Shown here piece by piece: positions 34,050 through 45,235 of a stretch of 64,000 bases of DNA (the stretch's first letter is position 1; every line of letters begins with the position of its first letter). The position numbers and the translations under genes were made by a program. This DNA is from Allium sativum (lineage: Eukaryota > Streptophyta > Magnoliopsida > Asparagales > Amaryllidaceae). The stretch covers positions 250,388,427 to 250,452,426 of the forward strand of contig CM060910.1 of the NCBI GenBank assembly GCA_030737875.1, given 5' to 3'. Under the pieces are notes generated by a model, which did no database searches, was not told the origin of the DNA, and saw only the letters and a program-made list of their open reading frames with translations.

Positions 34050-34583
34050 ATACAAAGAACGCATCTTCGCTTCCGTCTCCCAGGTAGCATTGCTTTCGTC
34101 ATCTCACCATTGCACTTTAACTAGCTGAACCTCTATGTTCCTCAACTTCCTAGTCTCTGACCCAAGGATGCGAGTAGGAGCTCGTCGAATCGTCGCATCA
34201 CGCTCTACCTCTACATCTCTAAGCAAGCTCGGCTCTACCACCTCTGCGGTCTCATGTAAACACTTCCTCAAATGGGACACATGGAATACATCATGTACAC
34301 CACTAAGTCTGTCGGGCAACTCCACCCTATATGCCATCCGTCCAATCCTTTCCTTAATAGGAAACGGCCCAACAAACCTCGGTGCTAACTTCCCAACGGA
34401 TCCAAAGCGAACAACATTTCTCAACGGAGATACTTTGACAAAAACCATGTCCCCAACCTCAAACTCAAGATCCGTCCTTCTCTTGTCCGCATAAGATTTT
34501 TGCCTATCTTGCGCTGCTTTCATCCTTCTTCGGATCAAATCAATCTTCTCTGAAGTCTCCCTAATCATATCAGGCCCAAGCAA
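34050..34583 (-). pseudogene. Element C integrase C-terminus and chromodomain-like tail
   Basis: The frame 34583-34104 encodes the integrase C-terminal (GPY/F-type) region: KSYADKRR, GDMVFVKVSPLR, RFGSVGKLAPRFVGPF and [12 protein letters not shown]. It ends LRNIEVQLVKVQW followed by TGA (34104-34106). The frame continues past it with DDESNATWETEAKMRSLYP, the second half of the chromodomain-like motif of Tekay elements, to about 34050. The stop may have been CGA, a common deamination change. The region is one frameshift away from the main pol frame, and the break falls near 34583-34600. Confidence 0.85.
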
Positions 34584-37500
34584 GATCTTATCCGTAGATT
34601 CCCACCAACATGTAGGTGATCGACAAGGCTTCCATAGAGAGCTTCGAAAGGAGCCATACCAATACTGGACTGAAAGCTGTTATTATATGCGAACTCCACC
34701 AATGGAAGATGCTCTTCCCATGTACCTCCAAAATCTAAGATACAAAGCCTCAAAAGGTCTTCTAGAACACGATTCACCCTCTCAGTCTGGCCGTCTGTCT
34801 GAGGATGATATGCGGTGCTCAGACACAATTGAGTCCCCACTGCTTCTTGCAAACTTCTCCAGAACTCGCTAGTGAAGATAGGATCTCGATCACTCACTAT
34901 GCTAGAGGGTACCCCATGCAATCGAACTATCTCTCGAAGATATACTGAAGCTAGCCATGGAGCAGTCCTCTTGCTCTTCACAGGTATGAAATGGGCGCTC
35001 TTAGTAAGTCTGTCTACCACCACCCAAATTCCCGTATTACCCTTTCTTGATCTGGGTAACCCGTCGATAAAATCCATCGAGACGCTATCCCACTTCCATT
35101 GCGGAACCTCCAATGGGTGAAGCAACCCACCAGGTTTCTTTTGCTCCGCCTTCACTTGTTGGCACACCAAGCATCGAGCGACATACTCGGCCACATCTTT
35201 CTTCATACCGACCCAGAAGAAAACCCTCTTCATGTCTTGGTACATCTTGTCCCCACCGGGATGAATGGTCATCCTAGAATGGTGTGCATCATCAAGAATA
35301 GCCTTCCTCAAACCCTCGTCTTGCGGTACACAAAGTCTACCGTCTCTACGCAAGCACCCCCTATCGTCTAGGGTGTACCTACTCAAATGGCTGGACGACT
35401 CCCCCCTTATAAGCTTTTCTACCAACTCAACCAACTGTGGGTCGTCCCTCTGTGCTTCTCCAATCCGCCCCAAAAGAGTAGGTCTAACTTCCAAAGAAGC
35501 TAGCAAACCGGGTACATAGTCAATGGAAGGTCTGAAATCAAACATCGAGATAAACTCCAAGCTTCGTCGTTCCACGAACAATGGACTCAAGGACAATCTC
35601 TTCCTGCTCAAGGCGTCCGCCACCACGTTACCCTTGCCAGGGGTATACGCTATCTCGAAATCATAGGATGCTAAGAACTCCATCCACCTTTGTTGTCTTA
35701 AGTTTAAATCCTTCTGAGAGAATAAGTACTTCATTGATTTATGGTCAGTGAACAACTCGAATCTCTCACCAAGAAGATAATGGCGCCAAATCTTAAGCGC
35801 GAAAACAATAGCGGCCAGCTCTAGATCATGGGTAGGGTAATTTTTCTCATGTGCCCTCAACTGCCTTCCACCATAGGCTATTACCCTTCCCTCTTGCATT
35901 AAGACTGCGCCAAGTCCTGTCCCAAAGGCATCAGTATAGACAACAAATGGCTTGCTCCCATCTGGCAACACTAAAACTGGAGCAGTGGTTAAAGCTCTCT
36001 TTAACCGTCGGAACGCATCATCACAATCTACGTCCCATGTGAAAACAAGATTCTTCTTCGTTAAGCGGGTTAATGGGGCTGATATCTTCGCGAAGTCTTT
36101 GATAAACTTCCTATAATAACCCGCCAACCCCAAGAAACTTCTTACTTCGGTAGCATTCTTCGGAACCTTCCAATCCTGAATTGATACTACCTTCGCGGGA
36201 TCCACAGCTATCCCTTCCTTGGAGACCACGTGCCCCAAGAACCGCACCTCCTTCCTCCAGAAGTGACATTTAGAGAATTTAGCCCTAAGGCTATGTGCTC
36301 GAAGAGTCTTCAATACCTCCCCAAGATGTAGGGCATGCTCTTCTTCACTCTTAGAAAATACTAAGATATCATCCACAAAGACCACCACGAATTTATTAAG
36401 GAACTCCCTGAACACCCTACTCATCAAATCAACGAAGTATGCAGGGGCGTTCGTCAACCCAAATGGCATCACCAGCCACTCATAGAAACCATCCGGAGTT
36501 CTAAAGGCAGTCTTGTCTATGCTATCCTCGGCCACCCTCAACTGATGAAACCCCGTGGCCAAGTCCAACTGAGAAAATACTGAAGCGCCAACCAACTGAT
36601 CGAAAAGATCATCAATCCTCGGCAATGGGTGTCTATTCTTCTTTGTGAGCTTGTTGAGTTCTCTATAGTCTACACAAAGTCTGAGGGACCCATCCGCCTT
36701 TGTAGCAAAAACTACTGGAGCACCCCACTCCGATATACTCCGTCTTATGAACCCCTTCTCAAGCAACTCCCCTACTTGCTTATGGAGTTCCCTCCTCTCA
36801 CGAGGAGCCATGTGGCGCACTGGTAAAGATACAGGTTTAGCATTATCCACCAGATATATTCGGAAGTCAATCTCCCGCTTCGGAGGTAAGCCCTTCACCT
36901 CCTCAAACACATCCGGATATTCCCGGACCACTCTAACAGATTGCAAACTCTCGACTGAAGCGTCAAGCGATTCAAGATAACTTAGCATAACAGAGTCCAT
37001 GGGATTACAAGAAATCTCGAGAGTGTTACCCAAGCGGGTCATGAGCCTAACAACTCTCCTTTCACAATCAAGAACGGCACCATTACTGGATAACCAGTCC
37101 ATGCCCAAAATCAACCCATAGCCCGTGAAGCCCAACACAAAAGCATCACATCTAAACTCAATGCTAAGTATAGAAATCTTCAAACCCAAACATATCATGG
37201 ACAAATAAGTGGAGCCCCCAATTGGGTTTGAAACAACCAAGGGATCATCTACCAGACTGGTGTCTAAGTGCAGTGACTCAACTAATGATGATGAGATAAA
37301 CGAATGCGATGCGCCTGAATCAAACAATGTACGGACAGGATGATCAAATAGAAAAACCAGACTTTCAACGGAGATAGTTCTACCTCTTTCCTGAATCGGT
37401 GGAACCGCGAGAGCCTGTACTTGCCCCCTAGCCTGACTCGGTGCCATAAGAGCTTGCACCTGTCCTCCTGAGGTAGACCCCGTCCTTTGCCCCTTCTTAG

Positions 37501-37744
37501 GACAGTCTTTCACTAGATGCCCTGCTTCACCACAGTGGAAGCAGCCAGTCTTCTTCTTCTTGCGACAATCCTTGCTTAGGTGGCCAGGTGTCCCACAATT
37601 GAAACACTTCTTCTTCTTGCCCTTGCCACCGTTGCCTTTCCCACCTTTATTTTGCTGTTGTTGCTGAGGTCTCTTTTGATCTCCCTTCTTCTCGGGTGCC
37701 CTATTAGCATTGGGACCCTTCTCTTCTTCATACATGAGTGCCAT
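34565..37744 (-). CDS. pol: Element C polyprotein: nucleocapsid, protease, RT, RNase H, integrase
   Basis: A 1059-residue frame whose first Met is internal to gag. In order: Gln/Lys/Gly-rich linker; zinc knuckles [14 protein letters not shown] and [14 protein letters not shown]; aspartic protease [12 protein letters not shown] (DSG at 37313-37321); RT with [31 protein letters not shown] and catalytic FVDDIL (Asp pair at 36368-36373); RNase H with [21 protein letters not shown] and [10 protein letters not shown]; integrase with an HHCC finger (HPGGDKMY to CLVCQQVK) and DDE core, [13 protein letters not shown] and TERVNR with 35 residues between the last Asp and Glu. The frame leaves the true protein after FEALYG. 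All catalytic residues I could check are present. The product would copy and integrate the element. Confidence 0.93.
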   Translation of the reverse strand: MALMYEEEKGPNANRAPEKKGDQKRPQQQQQNKGGKGNGGKGKKKKCFNCGTPGHLSKDCRKKKKTGCFHCGEAGHLVKDCPKKGQRTGSTSGGQVQALMAPSQARGQVQALAVPPIQERGRTISVESLVFLFDHPVRTLFDSGASHSFISSSLVESLHLDTSLVDDPLVVSNPIGGSTYLSMICLGLKISILSIEFRCDAFVLGFTGYGLILGMDWLSSNGAVLDCERRVVRLMTRLGNTLEISCNPMDSVMLSYLESLDASVESLQSVRVVREYPDVFEEVKGLPPKREIDFRIYLVDNAKPVSLPVRHMAPRERRELHKQVGELLEKGFIRRSISEWGAPVVFATKADGSLRLCVDYRELNKLTKKNRHPLPRIDDLFDQLVGASVFSQLDLATGFHQLRVAEDSIDKTAFRTPDGFYEWLVMPFGLTNAPAYFVDLMSRVFREFLNKFVVVFVDDILVFSKSEEEHALHLGEVLKTLRAHSLRAKFSKCHFWRKEVRFLGHVVSKEGIAVDPAKVVSIQDWKVPKNATEVRSFLGLAGYYRKFIKDFAKISAPLTRLTKKNLVFTWDVDCDDAFRRLKRALTTAPVLVLPDGSKPFVVYTDAFGTGLGAVLMQEGRVIAYGGRQLRAHEKNYPTHDLELAAIVFALKIWRHYLLGERFELFTDHKSMKYLFSQKDLNLRQQRWMEFLASYDFEIAYTPGKGNVVADALSRKRLSLSPLFVERRSLEFISMFDFRPSIDYVPGLLASLEVRPTLLGRIGEAQRDDPQLVELVEKLIRGESSSHLSRYTLDDRGCLRRDGRLCVPQDEGLRKAILDDAHHSRMTIHPGGDKMYQDMKRVFFWVGMKKDVAEYVARCLVCQQVKAEQKKPGGLLHPLEVPQWKWDSVSMDFIDGLPRSRKGNTGIWVVVDRLTKSAHFIPVKSKRTAPWLASVYLREIVRLHGVPSSIVSDRDPIFTSEFWRSLQEAVGTQLCLSTAYHPQTDGQTERVNRVLEDLLRLCILDFGGTWEEHLPLVEFAYNNSFQSSIGMAPFEALYGSLVDHLHVGGNLRIRSCLGLI

Positions 37745-37756
37745 GTCAACTAGCTT

Positions 37757-38388
37757 CTAAAAGGTGGCCCCCATAGGGATATGAGTCACAGCCAACCCAT
37801 GCATAGGTTCATTCAAGCCTTTCACGAACCTCAAAGCCTTCTTCTCCGGTGTATTCACCATGTCTAGGCCAAATCTTGCCAATTGATTAAACTTGTTGAC
37901 ATATTCCTTTACTGAGAGATTTCCTTGCTTTAGAGTCAAGAACCTTTCCATATACAAGTTTCCTCCGCCCTTGAGAGAAACTTTGCCACAAATCTTTGCC
38001 TAAAATCCGCCCAAGAGTCAACGGGGCGTTCTCCATTAGTGACCTCCCACCAGAATGAGGCCTCTCCCTTCATTAACCAAGCAGCCAACTTGACTTTCCT
38101 TCTTTCTTCCATCTCAAAGATATCTATCAACTCTTCCACCTCCTTAAGCCAATCTCTAGCCTCCACAAAAGTTTCAGATCCTTGAAAAGGTTTCCCTCCC
38201 ATAGCTTTAAATTCCTTGCAAGTCTTAGCAAAAGTATCCGTGCGAGGAGGAGGGGGAGGAGGAAGATTGGGTGCTACGGTTGGTGGAGGAACATTTGCTG
38301 GACCCGCAGTGGTGGCCCTAGCCTCCATCAATCTCCTATACCATACTGGTACCGTCACACCTTCCGGAAAGTTAAGATCTTCAGCCAT
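37757..38388 (-). pseudogene. gag: Element C gag N-terminal half, frameshifted
   Basis: The ATG at 38388 starts MAEDLNFPEGVTVPVWYRR, close to the gag start of element B. A Pro-rich stretch and the capsid domain follow (DWLKEVEELIDIFEM, ASFWWEVTNG, WADFRQRFVAKFL). Near 37950 the frame shifts, and the capsid continues in another frame as ERFLTLKQGNLSVKEYVNKF to GATF, where a TAG (about 37757-37759) interrupts it just before the main polyprotein frame. B has Glu at this codon. Without both lesions gag and pol would form one frame. Confidence 0.88.
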
Positions 38389-38560
38389 GCTGAAACGAAA
38401 AAGGAAAGATTCAAAACGGAGAATTCGAAGGATATAGATATGGCTATTGGGGATTATGCTTTTCTTTCAAAAACTTTTCTCTTAAAAGACATGTTTTTGA
38501 AAATATCTCTTCCAAAAATGTTTTTAGAAAAATAGTTTTCTAAAAATTTTATCTGTTCTG

Positions 38561-38580
38561 GTAACCTGGCTCTAAAACCA
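38561..38580 (-). other. Element C primer-binding site
   Basis: The minus strand reads TGGTTTTAGAGCCAGGTTAC two bases from the 5' LTR. It resembles methionine-tRNA complements (TGGTATCAGAGCC) with two differences, at positions where A, E and G match perfectly. Either the site has mutated or a different Met-tRNA species is used. Confidence 0.7.
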
Positions 38581-38582
38581 CG

Positions 38583-41500
38583 TGTAACACCCCACGCCCG
38601 CTATGGTCACTCACTAAGGGAATGCCATAGCATCGGTGGAGTATTTTAGTGAATATAGAACAGAAAAATTACAACAAGACAGATATAAATAGTACTTGAA
38701 ATTTAAAACATCATCTCATAACAGCGGAAGTAAACATGTCTGGTTACATCATAAAACCACAATAAAAGTCAAGTACAATATCCATCAAAATAAAGAAGTA
38801 CATAATCCCACTCTCAATACAATAGCCAAGACAAAAGAAAAGATAACTGGGTAACTGGAGCTTTACATCTATCCAAGCTCCTAAAGACTGGAACAACAAT
38901 CCGATCAAGCTCCACTACTGCTAGGATCCACCGTAGGACCTGAGGGTTGGGAAAAAAAGGTAAAAACAACGGGGTCAGACATAAGTCTGAGCGAGTCCTA
39001 TAACTTTAACAATACAATCATTAAAGTAACCAGAGAAGATATAAACTTGACCCACGGTAATGTCTGGGGATGAATGGCTACACTAAGCAGCTTGATAGAC
39101 TTAGGATAAACTAAGATAACTGTAAAGACGCATCTACCCACCCAAGGATAATTACTAACTGCACTACACCAGTCATTCCTACTTAAAGGTCGATCCCTCC
39201 CAAGGACTTAGAAGATTTCCCCAGTAGTTTCGTGTACTCCTAGCCACCACATAGGTGCCGTCTGCCCCTCTCAGTAATTTTACCCAGTAGTTTCGTGTAC
39301 CCTTACATAGGTGCCGTCTGCCCCTATCTTTAATTAGGTGTACCCACTACTCCCAAGCGATCGGCTCCCTACCGTAGATACCCGTGCTGGTCCCACAATG
39401 GGGTGTATCATTCCCCAAAGTGGCCACCTGATAATATCGACGGTGCACGGCTTTATATCTACACGATGCAACAACGGCTTATCTACCAGCCCGGGTCCAC
39501 ACACGCATATGAAACCCGTTGGACTTGCGTTGCCACCGCTAACCCGTTTTGGCCTCTTATAATCAAGCCCAATATGCGTGTCCCGTCACTTGACATGGGT
39601 CGAGCCCACAAAGATACGTTTGGGATACTGGTTGAAATGGGCCCCCACAAGCTACCCACCTAAGCTTGTCACATATCTAGTGTATCCCACTTAACCCTTT
39701 AATCATGTTTAATTACATGTTTCCACTTGGTTAAGTATTCTAATCGTATTTTCTATTGCCACCCAAGGCAACCCACTAGATTCCACATGCCACCCAAGGC
39801 AACCACTAAATTTCCACATGCCACCCAAGGCACCCACTTAACCCCTCATGTCCCACTACATGCTAACATGGTTAAGTGTTTCTTAATTAATTAAGACCGT
39901 GATCTCCCATAAAGACCTCCCACATTGGACTGGCTGTTATGACCGCCTGGTTAAGCCGGTAGGGTCCGGGCAGTCTTACGTCATAACAGAGTCTAACCTC
40001 GTGTCTTTACTTTAATCACGTATTTAATTTTATGGCTAAGACCTCTCACATTGGGCTGACATTCGTAGCAACTGGTTAAGCCGGTTGGGTCCGGGCAGTT
40101 TTACACTACAAATGAGTCCAACCTCGTGTCTTAGTCGATTAATTACACCTAATTAATCACCCCATATTAATTATCCCTAATTAATATCAAGTTTTTCATA
40201 ACATGGGTAGACCTAACTCAATAGGTAAATTCCCATGGGGTAGACCTAACTCAATAGGTAAATTCTCACTTATGTTAATTTATTTTTATGGTATGCTTAA
40301 TCATACCCAATCATACATTTATTAACATATTTACCAACCCCATCGTTCCCCACGTAAATCGTTATCATTTCATGACATAATAAAGGGGAAGATCCATCAC
40401 AAACATCATGGGTTTAGCATATAACTTTGTCATGGGTTAAGAGGATGTCAACTTGCATATATGAACATATATTAACCCAACTACATTTAACCCAAACTTG
40501 CATATTATCATACACATATCTTGCATAACGTGTTGAACTTGCATGTAAGCATTCTTATAACTTGCATAACATGTTAAACATGCATTTAAGCATACACATA
40601 ACTTGCATAAGCATTCACATACTTGCATAAGCATTCACATACTTACATAAGCATGCATAACTTGCATATCATGTTAAACTTGCATTTAAGCATATACATA
40701 ACTTGCATAAGCATTCATATACTTGCATAAGCATTCACATACTTGCATAAGCATGCATAACTTGCATATCATGTTAAACTTGCATTTAAGCATATACATA
40801 ACTTGCATATGAACTTGCATAACAACCTTTACATAACATCATACACATAACTTGCATATGAACTTGCATAACTCCCTTTGTTAAACATGCATAAATCCAC
40901 TTATTAAATATGCATAAACCCACTTGTTAAACATGCATAAACCAACTTATCAAACATGCATAAACCCACTTACTAATTATGCATAAACATAGTAAAACAT
41001 AGAGTAACATATCATTACAAATGATTCAAACTCACTAATCTGCATTTAAGACCATAAGTCTCATTACACCCAATCTACTTACTTTAACAATTGATGTTAA
41101 AGTGATAGAAACTCACCAAAACCAAGATTAGCAAACTTATGAAGTGGAATTAGTTGCTAAATATGAAGAAGATGATGATTAGAGATTGGTTAGAGAGTGA
41201 TTAGCTTGCAACTTCCTTCATAAACAAGTGGAGGCTCTCTCAAGTTTGATTTTGGCGGCATGAGGCCATCATTACTATTTTTAGTATGGATTAGGGTAGG
41301 TTTAGGGTGTATTTATAGATTAGGTGAGTGTTTTAGGCCCTTAGATTAACCCTAGGTTAGATTAGGTCCGTTAGATTTAGGAAATCTCTAGAACCCAGCC
41401 CAGCCCTAGCCAGAAAACCAAATCTGGTGCACCCAACCTTCTGGCTCGACACGCCGTGTCGACAGGCAAGTCGACAGGCAAGTCGACTCCCCCTGTCGAC

Positions 41501-41801
41501 AGGCCTGTCGACAGCCCTGTCGACATGGTCAGGGCAGGAATTTTCCCGCCTGGCCCCCCTGGTTCTAATTTGAAATCTGAATTTAAATTTCTAAATCTGT
41601 TTTTAGCTTTAATTTTCTGCAAACTTCATTGGGCCTTAACTGGGCCATACGGACTCCGATTCTCTAAAACTCGGACTCTATTTCGCGTATTTTTCCGAGA
41701 CGAACGCAATGACGCAGCCCGTTACCCCCAATTCCCACATCTGAGATTATTTATACTATGATTAGAGAATTTTAGTATTAACTAAAATTCGGGGTGTTAC
41801 A
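38583..41801 (-). repeat. Element C 5' LTR
   Basis: 3219 bp, both ends intact, nearly identical to 30238-33445. The minus-strand TATA box is at 41310-41317, the hairpin pair at 39925-40121, the TTGCATA array at about 40495-40890 and the GTCGAC cluster at about 41457-41525 with one extra 12-bp unit. The length difference between the LTRs is largely this repeat unit. Confidence 0.92.
39925..40121. repeat. Tandem covarying hairpins in element C 5' LTR
   Basis: Arms at 39925-39996 and 40051-40121. Stems are the same as in the sister LTR. Confidence 0.7.
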
Positions 41802-41806
41802 GTCAG
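41802..41806. repeat. Target site duplication of element C, right copy
   Basis: GTCAG, identical to 30233-30237. E's LTR resumes directly after it. Confidence 0.95.
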
Positions 41807-42090
41807 TTTCCGTGATTTTCAGAGTCAGTGTGTGGCCGTACGAATTTTTAGAGTGAGAAACAGTCAGTATTTCGACAATTAAAAATACGCTGTGTGAGCA
41901 TATGGAGTCGGAATTCGACGAAACCAGTTTTGTTAGGACCGTAATGTTGAACTGAAGGTGCATGTCCAGTTTCATGATTTTTGATTATCGTGTGTGATCA
42001 CACGAATTTTTAGAAGACAATAACGAATTAACGTTGGAGAATATACCGGGAATATTCCTTCTAAATAAATAATTAGATATTTATATCTTC

Positions 42091-42098
42091 TATAAATA
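42091..42098 (+). promoter_or_regulatory. Element E 5' LTR TATA box
   Basis: TATAAATA followed by a pyrimidine-rich leader (CCCCCTTAAAACATTTCC). The same sequence is at 49542-49549 in the 3' LTR. Position and surrounding sequence fit an RNA polymerase II core promoter. The start site would be about 30 bp downstream. Confidence 0.6.
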
Positions 42099-43810
42099 CC
42101 CCCTTAAAACATTTCCTAAACCTAATTTCACTTTTTCTGCTCAGTGGTTTTTTTGCGCCGTCGGTTCTTTGTGTTCCACAACAAAGTTCCAAGAAAAGAA
42201 AAATCAAAATCAATTCAAATACAAATCTATAAAACACGCGATGTATATAAAAGGATTCGGCAAGGCAAAAGCTTCATTTCCATGTGTGTTTTGCTCAGCT
42301 CGATGTCATTTCCGTTCGGTGGTATTTGCTCAGCGCGAACTAGGGTTTAAGAAATCAAGGTATTTGGTTGTCGATTCATCAAATTGGTTGTGTTTTTGAG
42401 TTCTTGAGATCAAATGACATCGTTTGAGAAGAAACTGTGGTATTTCGTGGAAATTGGTGTTGGTGTCTTCGACTGTGTGGCTGGAAACTCCAGGACGACG
42501 CGATGATCAGATAGGTTTCGAGTTGGGCGTCACGGGGTGGAGTAGGAGGAGATTTCGAAGTGCAAGCCAACGGTATATTCGGTTGAGGATTTTATGAAGA
42601 AACGAGGGAGGATCGATCGAAGCAAGAGTTCGGTCATGGGTGTTTTTGAGGAGAAGGTCACGGCAGTTCAAGTATAGAAGAAGAAGGAGCGGGCTGGTGG
42701 GTTTCAGAGTAAGGTTGGGCCAAGTCAAATAGTAAGGCCCGTTTGAAGTTTTAGTTTAAGTTTTATTTAAATTAAATAAGATTCGAACTTGTTAATTCAA
42801 TAACTTGATCATACGATATCAGATTGACGAACCGTAAGTTGCGTTGGGACCGTATGGACGAGAGCTTCACAATGAAGCTGACTTGAAATGGATTGGGGCT
42901 CGTATGAATTTATGGAGAAATAAATTGTTTGATCCAAATCAAATAACGGTTTATCATTCTTTAACGATGAACTGCAAATGTGAGTAAAACTCACCAACTC
43001 TGAACAGTTATATTTTTATAATGTATTTTTAGAACTGTTAATCATCTGTTGATTGTTGAGTGTTGGTTGATTGAATGAACTGCTAGTCAGTTAGTGAAAA
43101 TTATATATATATATATATATATATGTAATTATATATATATATATATATAAACTGTTAAATATTTATATATTGATTCTGCTATCAGAATAATTTATATTGA
43201 ACTGAAAGTGATGATAATCATATTGTGTAACATCTGTGGATGCAGGGAGACAGGTTGGAGGAATCCAGCTGGATTCCTTAACAGTTATTTTATTGTTTTT
43301 CATATATTGTGATATATGAAGTGATTTATAATCTGTTATTGATTATATGTGAATGGATGATATTGGACACCGTAACATGATATGTTAAACACCAGGACAT
43401 ACCGGAATATTGAAAAGGGAATATTTATAAATAGAATATTTATAAATAGAAATATTTATAAATGGAATATTTATAAATAGAAGATACGTTTAAGTGGAAT
43501 TATAAATGAAGGAAAGCCTTTATAAATGGAATATTATAAAGTGAATTATTTATTTAGAATAAATAGATAAGATACTATAACATGGATTATTTATTTGTTA
43601 AATAAATAAAATATTAAATAGGGATTATTTACTTAGAAATAAAAAGGAGATATTCAAAAAGGAAATAACTGCAAATCATTTTCTTTTTGAATGGAAAGGC
43701 CTGTGTAGCGGTTTGGGGATTTTCCCGATGCTCCTGTTACAAAGGAGATTATGGCGAATTTTTCAGAGAATTTAAGGAGTTAGAATATTTCAAGAATAAA
43801 TTTGAAAAGG

Positions 43811-43975
43811 AAATATTTGTAAAACATTTACAAATGAAATAGAAAGAGAAATATTTGTAAAACATTTACAAATAGAATAGAAAGAGAAATATTTGTAAAA
43901 CATTTACAAATAGAATAGAAAGAGGAATATTTGTAAAATCATTTACAAATAAAATTGAAAAGGAAATCATTTGTA
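43811..43975. repeat. 38-bp tandem repeat in element E 5' LTR
   Basis: Four units containing AAATATTTGTAAAACATTTA start near 43811, 43849, 43887 and 43925, a constant step of 38 bp. Each unit contains the inverted pair ATTTGTAAA/TTTACAAAT. The same array is in the 3' LTR near 51248-51410. Confidence 0.8.
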
Positions 43976-44059
43976 AAGTGAAGAACCATTACTAAAAGTA
44001 AATCTTTATAAATGAATAAACGTTGTTAAAAAGGAAATCCTTTTAAATGGATAAACGTA

Positions 44060-45235
44060 ATTAGAAAGGAGTTAATCGAATATGGTATTCGAAAGTAAGT
44101 TAATCGAATCTGGTATTCGAAAGTTAGTTAATCGAATATGTTATTCGAAAGGGGGTTAGTTGAGTTAGAGTTAACCAGTTAGAGTTAATCAGTTAGAGTT
44201 AACCAATTAGAGCTAATCATTTAGAGTTAATCAAATAAGTGTTAATCCAAATGAGTTGCCATTTTGTACGACTGCTAGCGTAATTCGCAGGGCTGTAAAT
44301 AGCCTATGGCGGTCGGATGTTTCCTGAGGGAATCAGGCGTAACCATTGTGATCGCTGTGATCTAGAGTCAAGCAAATGGAGTTATCGAATATTAGTTATT
44401 CGAACGGAGTTAAATAGAGTTATCGAATGTTAGTTATTCGAATAGAGTTAAACGGAGTTAAATAGAGTTAATCGAATTAGTTATTCGAATAGAGTTAAAT
44501 AAATAAGAGTGATTCGAATTAGTTATTCGAATAGAGTTAAACACAAAGGAGTTATCGATTAGTTAAATCGAAAGGAGTTATTGATTAGTTAAATCGAAAG
44601 GAGTTATCGATTAGTTAAATCGAAAGGAGTTATCGAATTTAGTTATTCGAAAAGGAGTTATCGATTTGTTAAATCGAAAGGGAAGATTATCGAATATCAT
44701 TTATTCGAGAGGAGATTTTCGAATATAGTTTATTTGAAGGAGTTATCGATTATTAGTTAATCGAAGTGAGTTATAGAATATTAGTTAAATCGAAGGAGTT
44801 ATCGAATATAGTTTATTCGATGGAGTTAATCGATTAGAGTTAAATCAAATGAGTTAATCGAATATAGTTTATTCGAATAGAGTTAGAGGAGTTATCGAAT
44901 ATAGTTTATTCGAATAGAGTTAGAGGAGTTATCGAATATAGTTTATTCGACAGGAGTTAAGTGAATTAGTTAAGTTAAACTAAGTGAATTAGTTAAGTGA
45001 ATTGGTTAAGTTAACCAAAGTGAATTAGTCGAGTTAATCAAAGTGATTAGTTTAGTTAATCGAGATAAGTAAATCAAAGTTAGGTTAATCGAGTTGAATT
45101 AGTCAGTCGAGTTAATAAATTGAGTTAGTCAAACCAAGTAAAACCAGTTAGAGTTAATTAATTAAGGTTGACCAGTTAGAGTTAATCAATTAGAGTTAAT
45201 CAAATAGAGTTAAGTAAAACTAGAACTGACTAGAG
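44060..45235. repeat. Palindromic TCGAATA tandem array in element E 5' LTR
   Basis: About 1.2 kb of degenerate units of roughly 24-36 bp of the form GAGTTATCGAATATAGTTTATTCGAA, many of them self-complementary (TCGAATA...TATTCGA), grading at the right end into GAGTTAATCAATTA units. A non-repeat island at about 44260-44370 splits the array. The element A LTR has only a short counterpart. The copy in the 3' LTR (51505-52249) is cut by element F. Confidence 0.85.

Larger units (their letters stand above)
30238..41801 (-). mobile_element. Element C: Tekay-like chromovirus, nearly complete
   Basis: Minus strand. The 5' LTR is 38583-41801, the interior 33446-38582 and the 3' LTR 30238-33445. It carries the full Gypsy order gag, protease, RT, RNase H, integrase and a chromodomain-like C-terminus. 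I count four lesions: a gag frameshift, a gag nonsense codon, a frameshift after the integrase core and a nonsense codon before the chromodomain-like tail. The LTRs are nearly identical, so C is younger than its host E. Integrase C-terminal blocks ([23 protein letters not shown]) are those of Tekay/Del. Confidence 0.95.

Noticed and set aside
35851..36042. Plus-strand open frames over the element C polyprotein
   Set aside because: They are antisense shadows of the 1059-residue pol frame, whose motifs fix the coding strand as minus. The same holds for plus-strand frames at 15354-15747 and 34135-35519 and for minus-strand frames in G's pol.
43104..43148. TA microsatellite as an origin or matrix-attachment site
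   Set aside because: Length varies between the two LTRs and nothing beyond AT richness supports a function.
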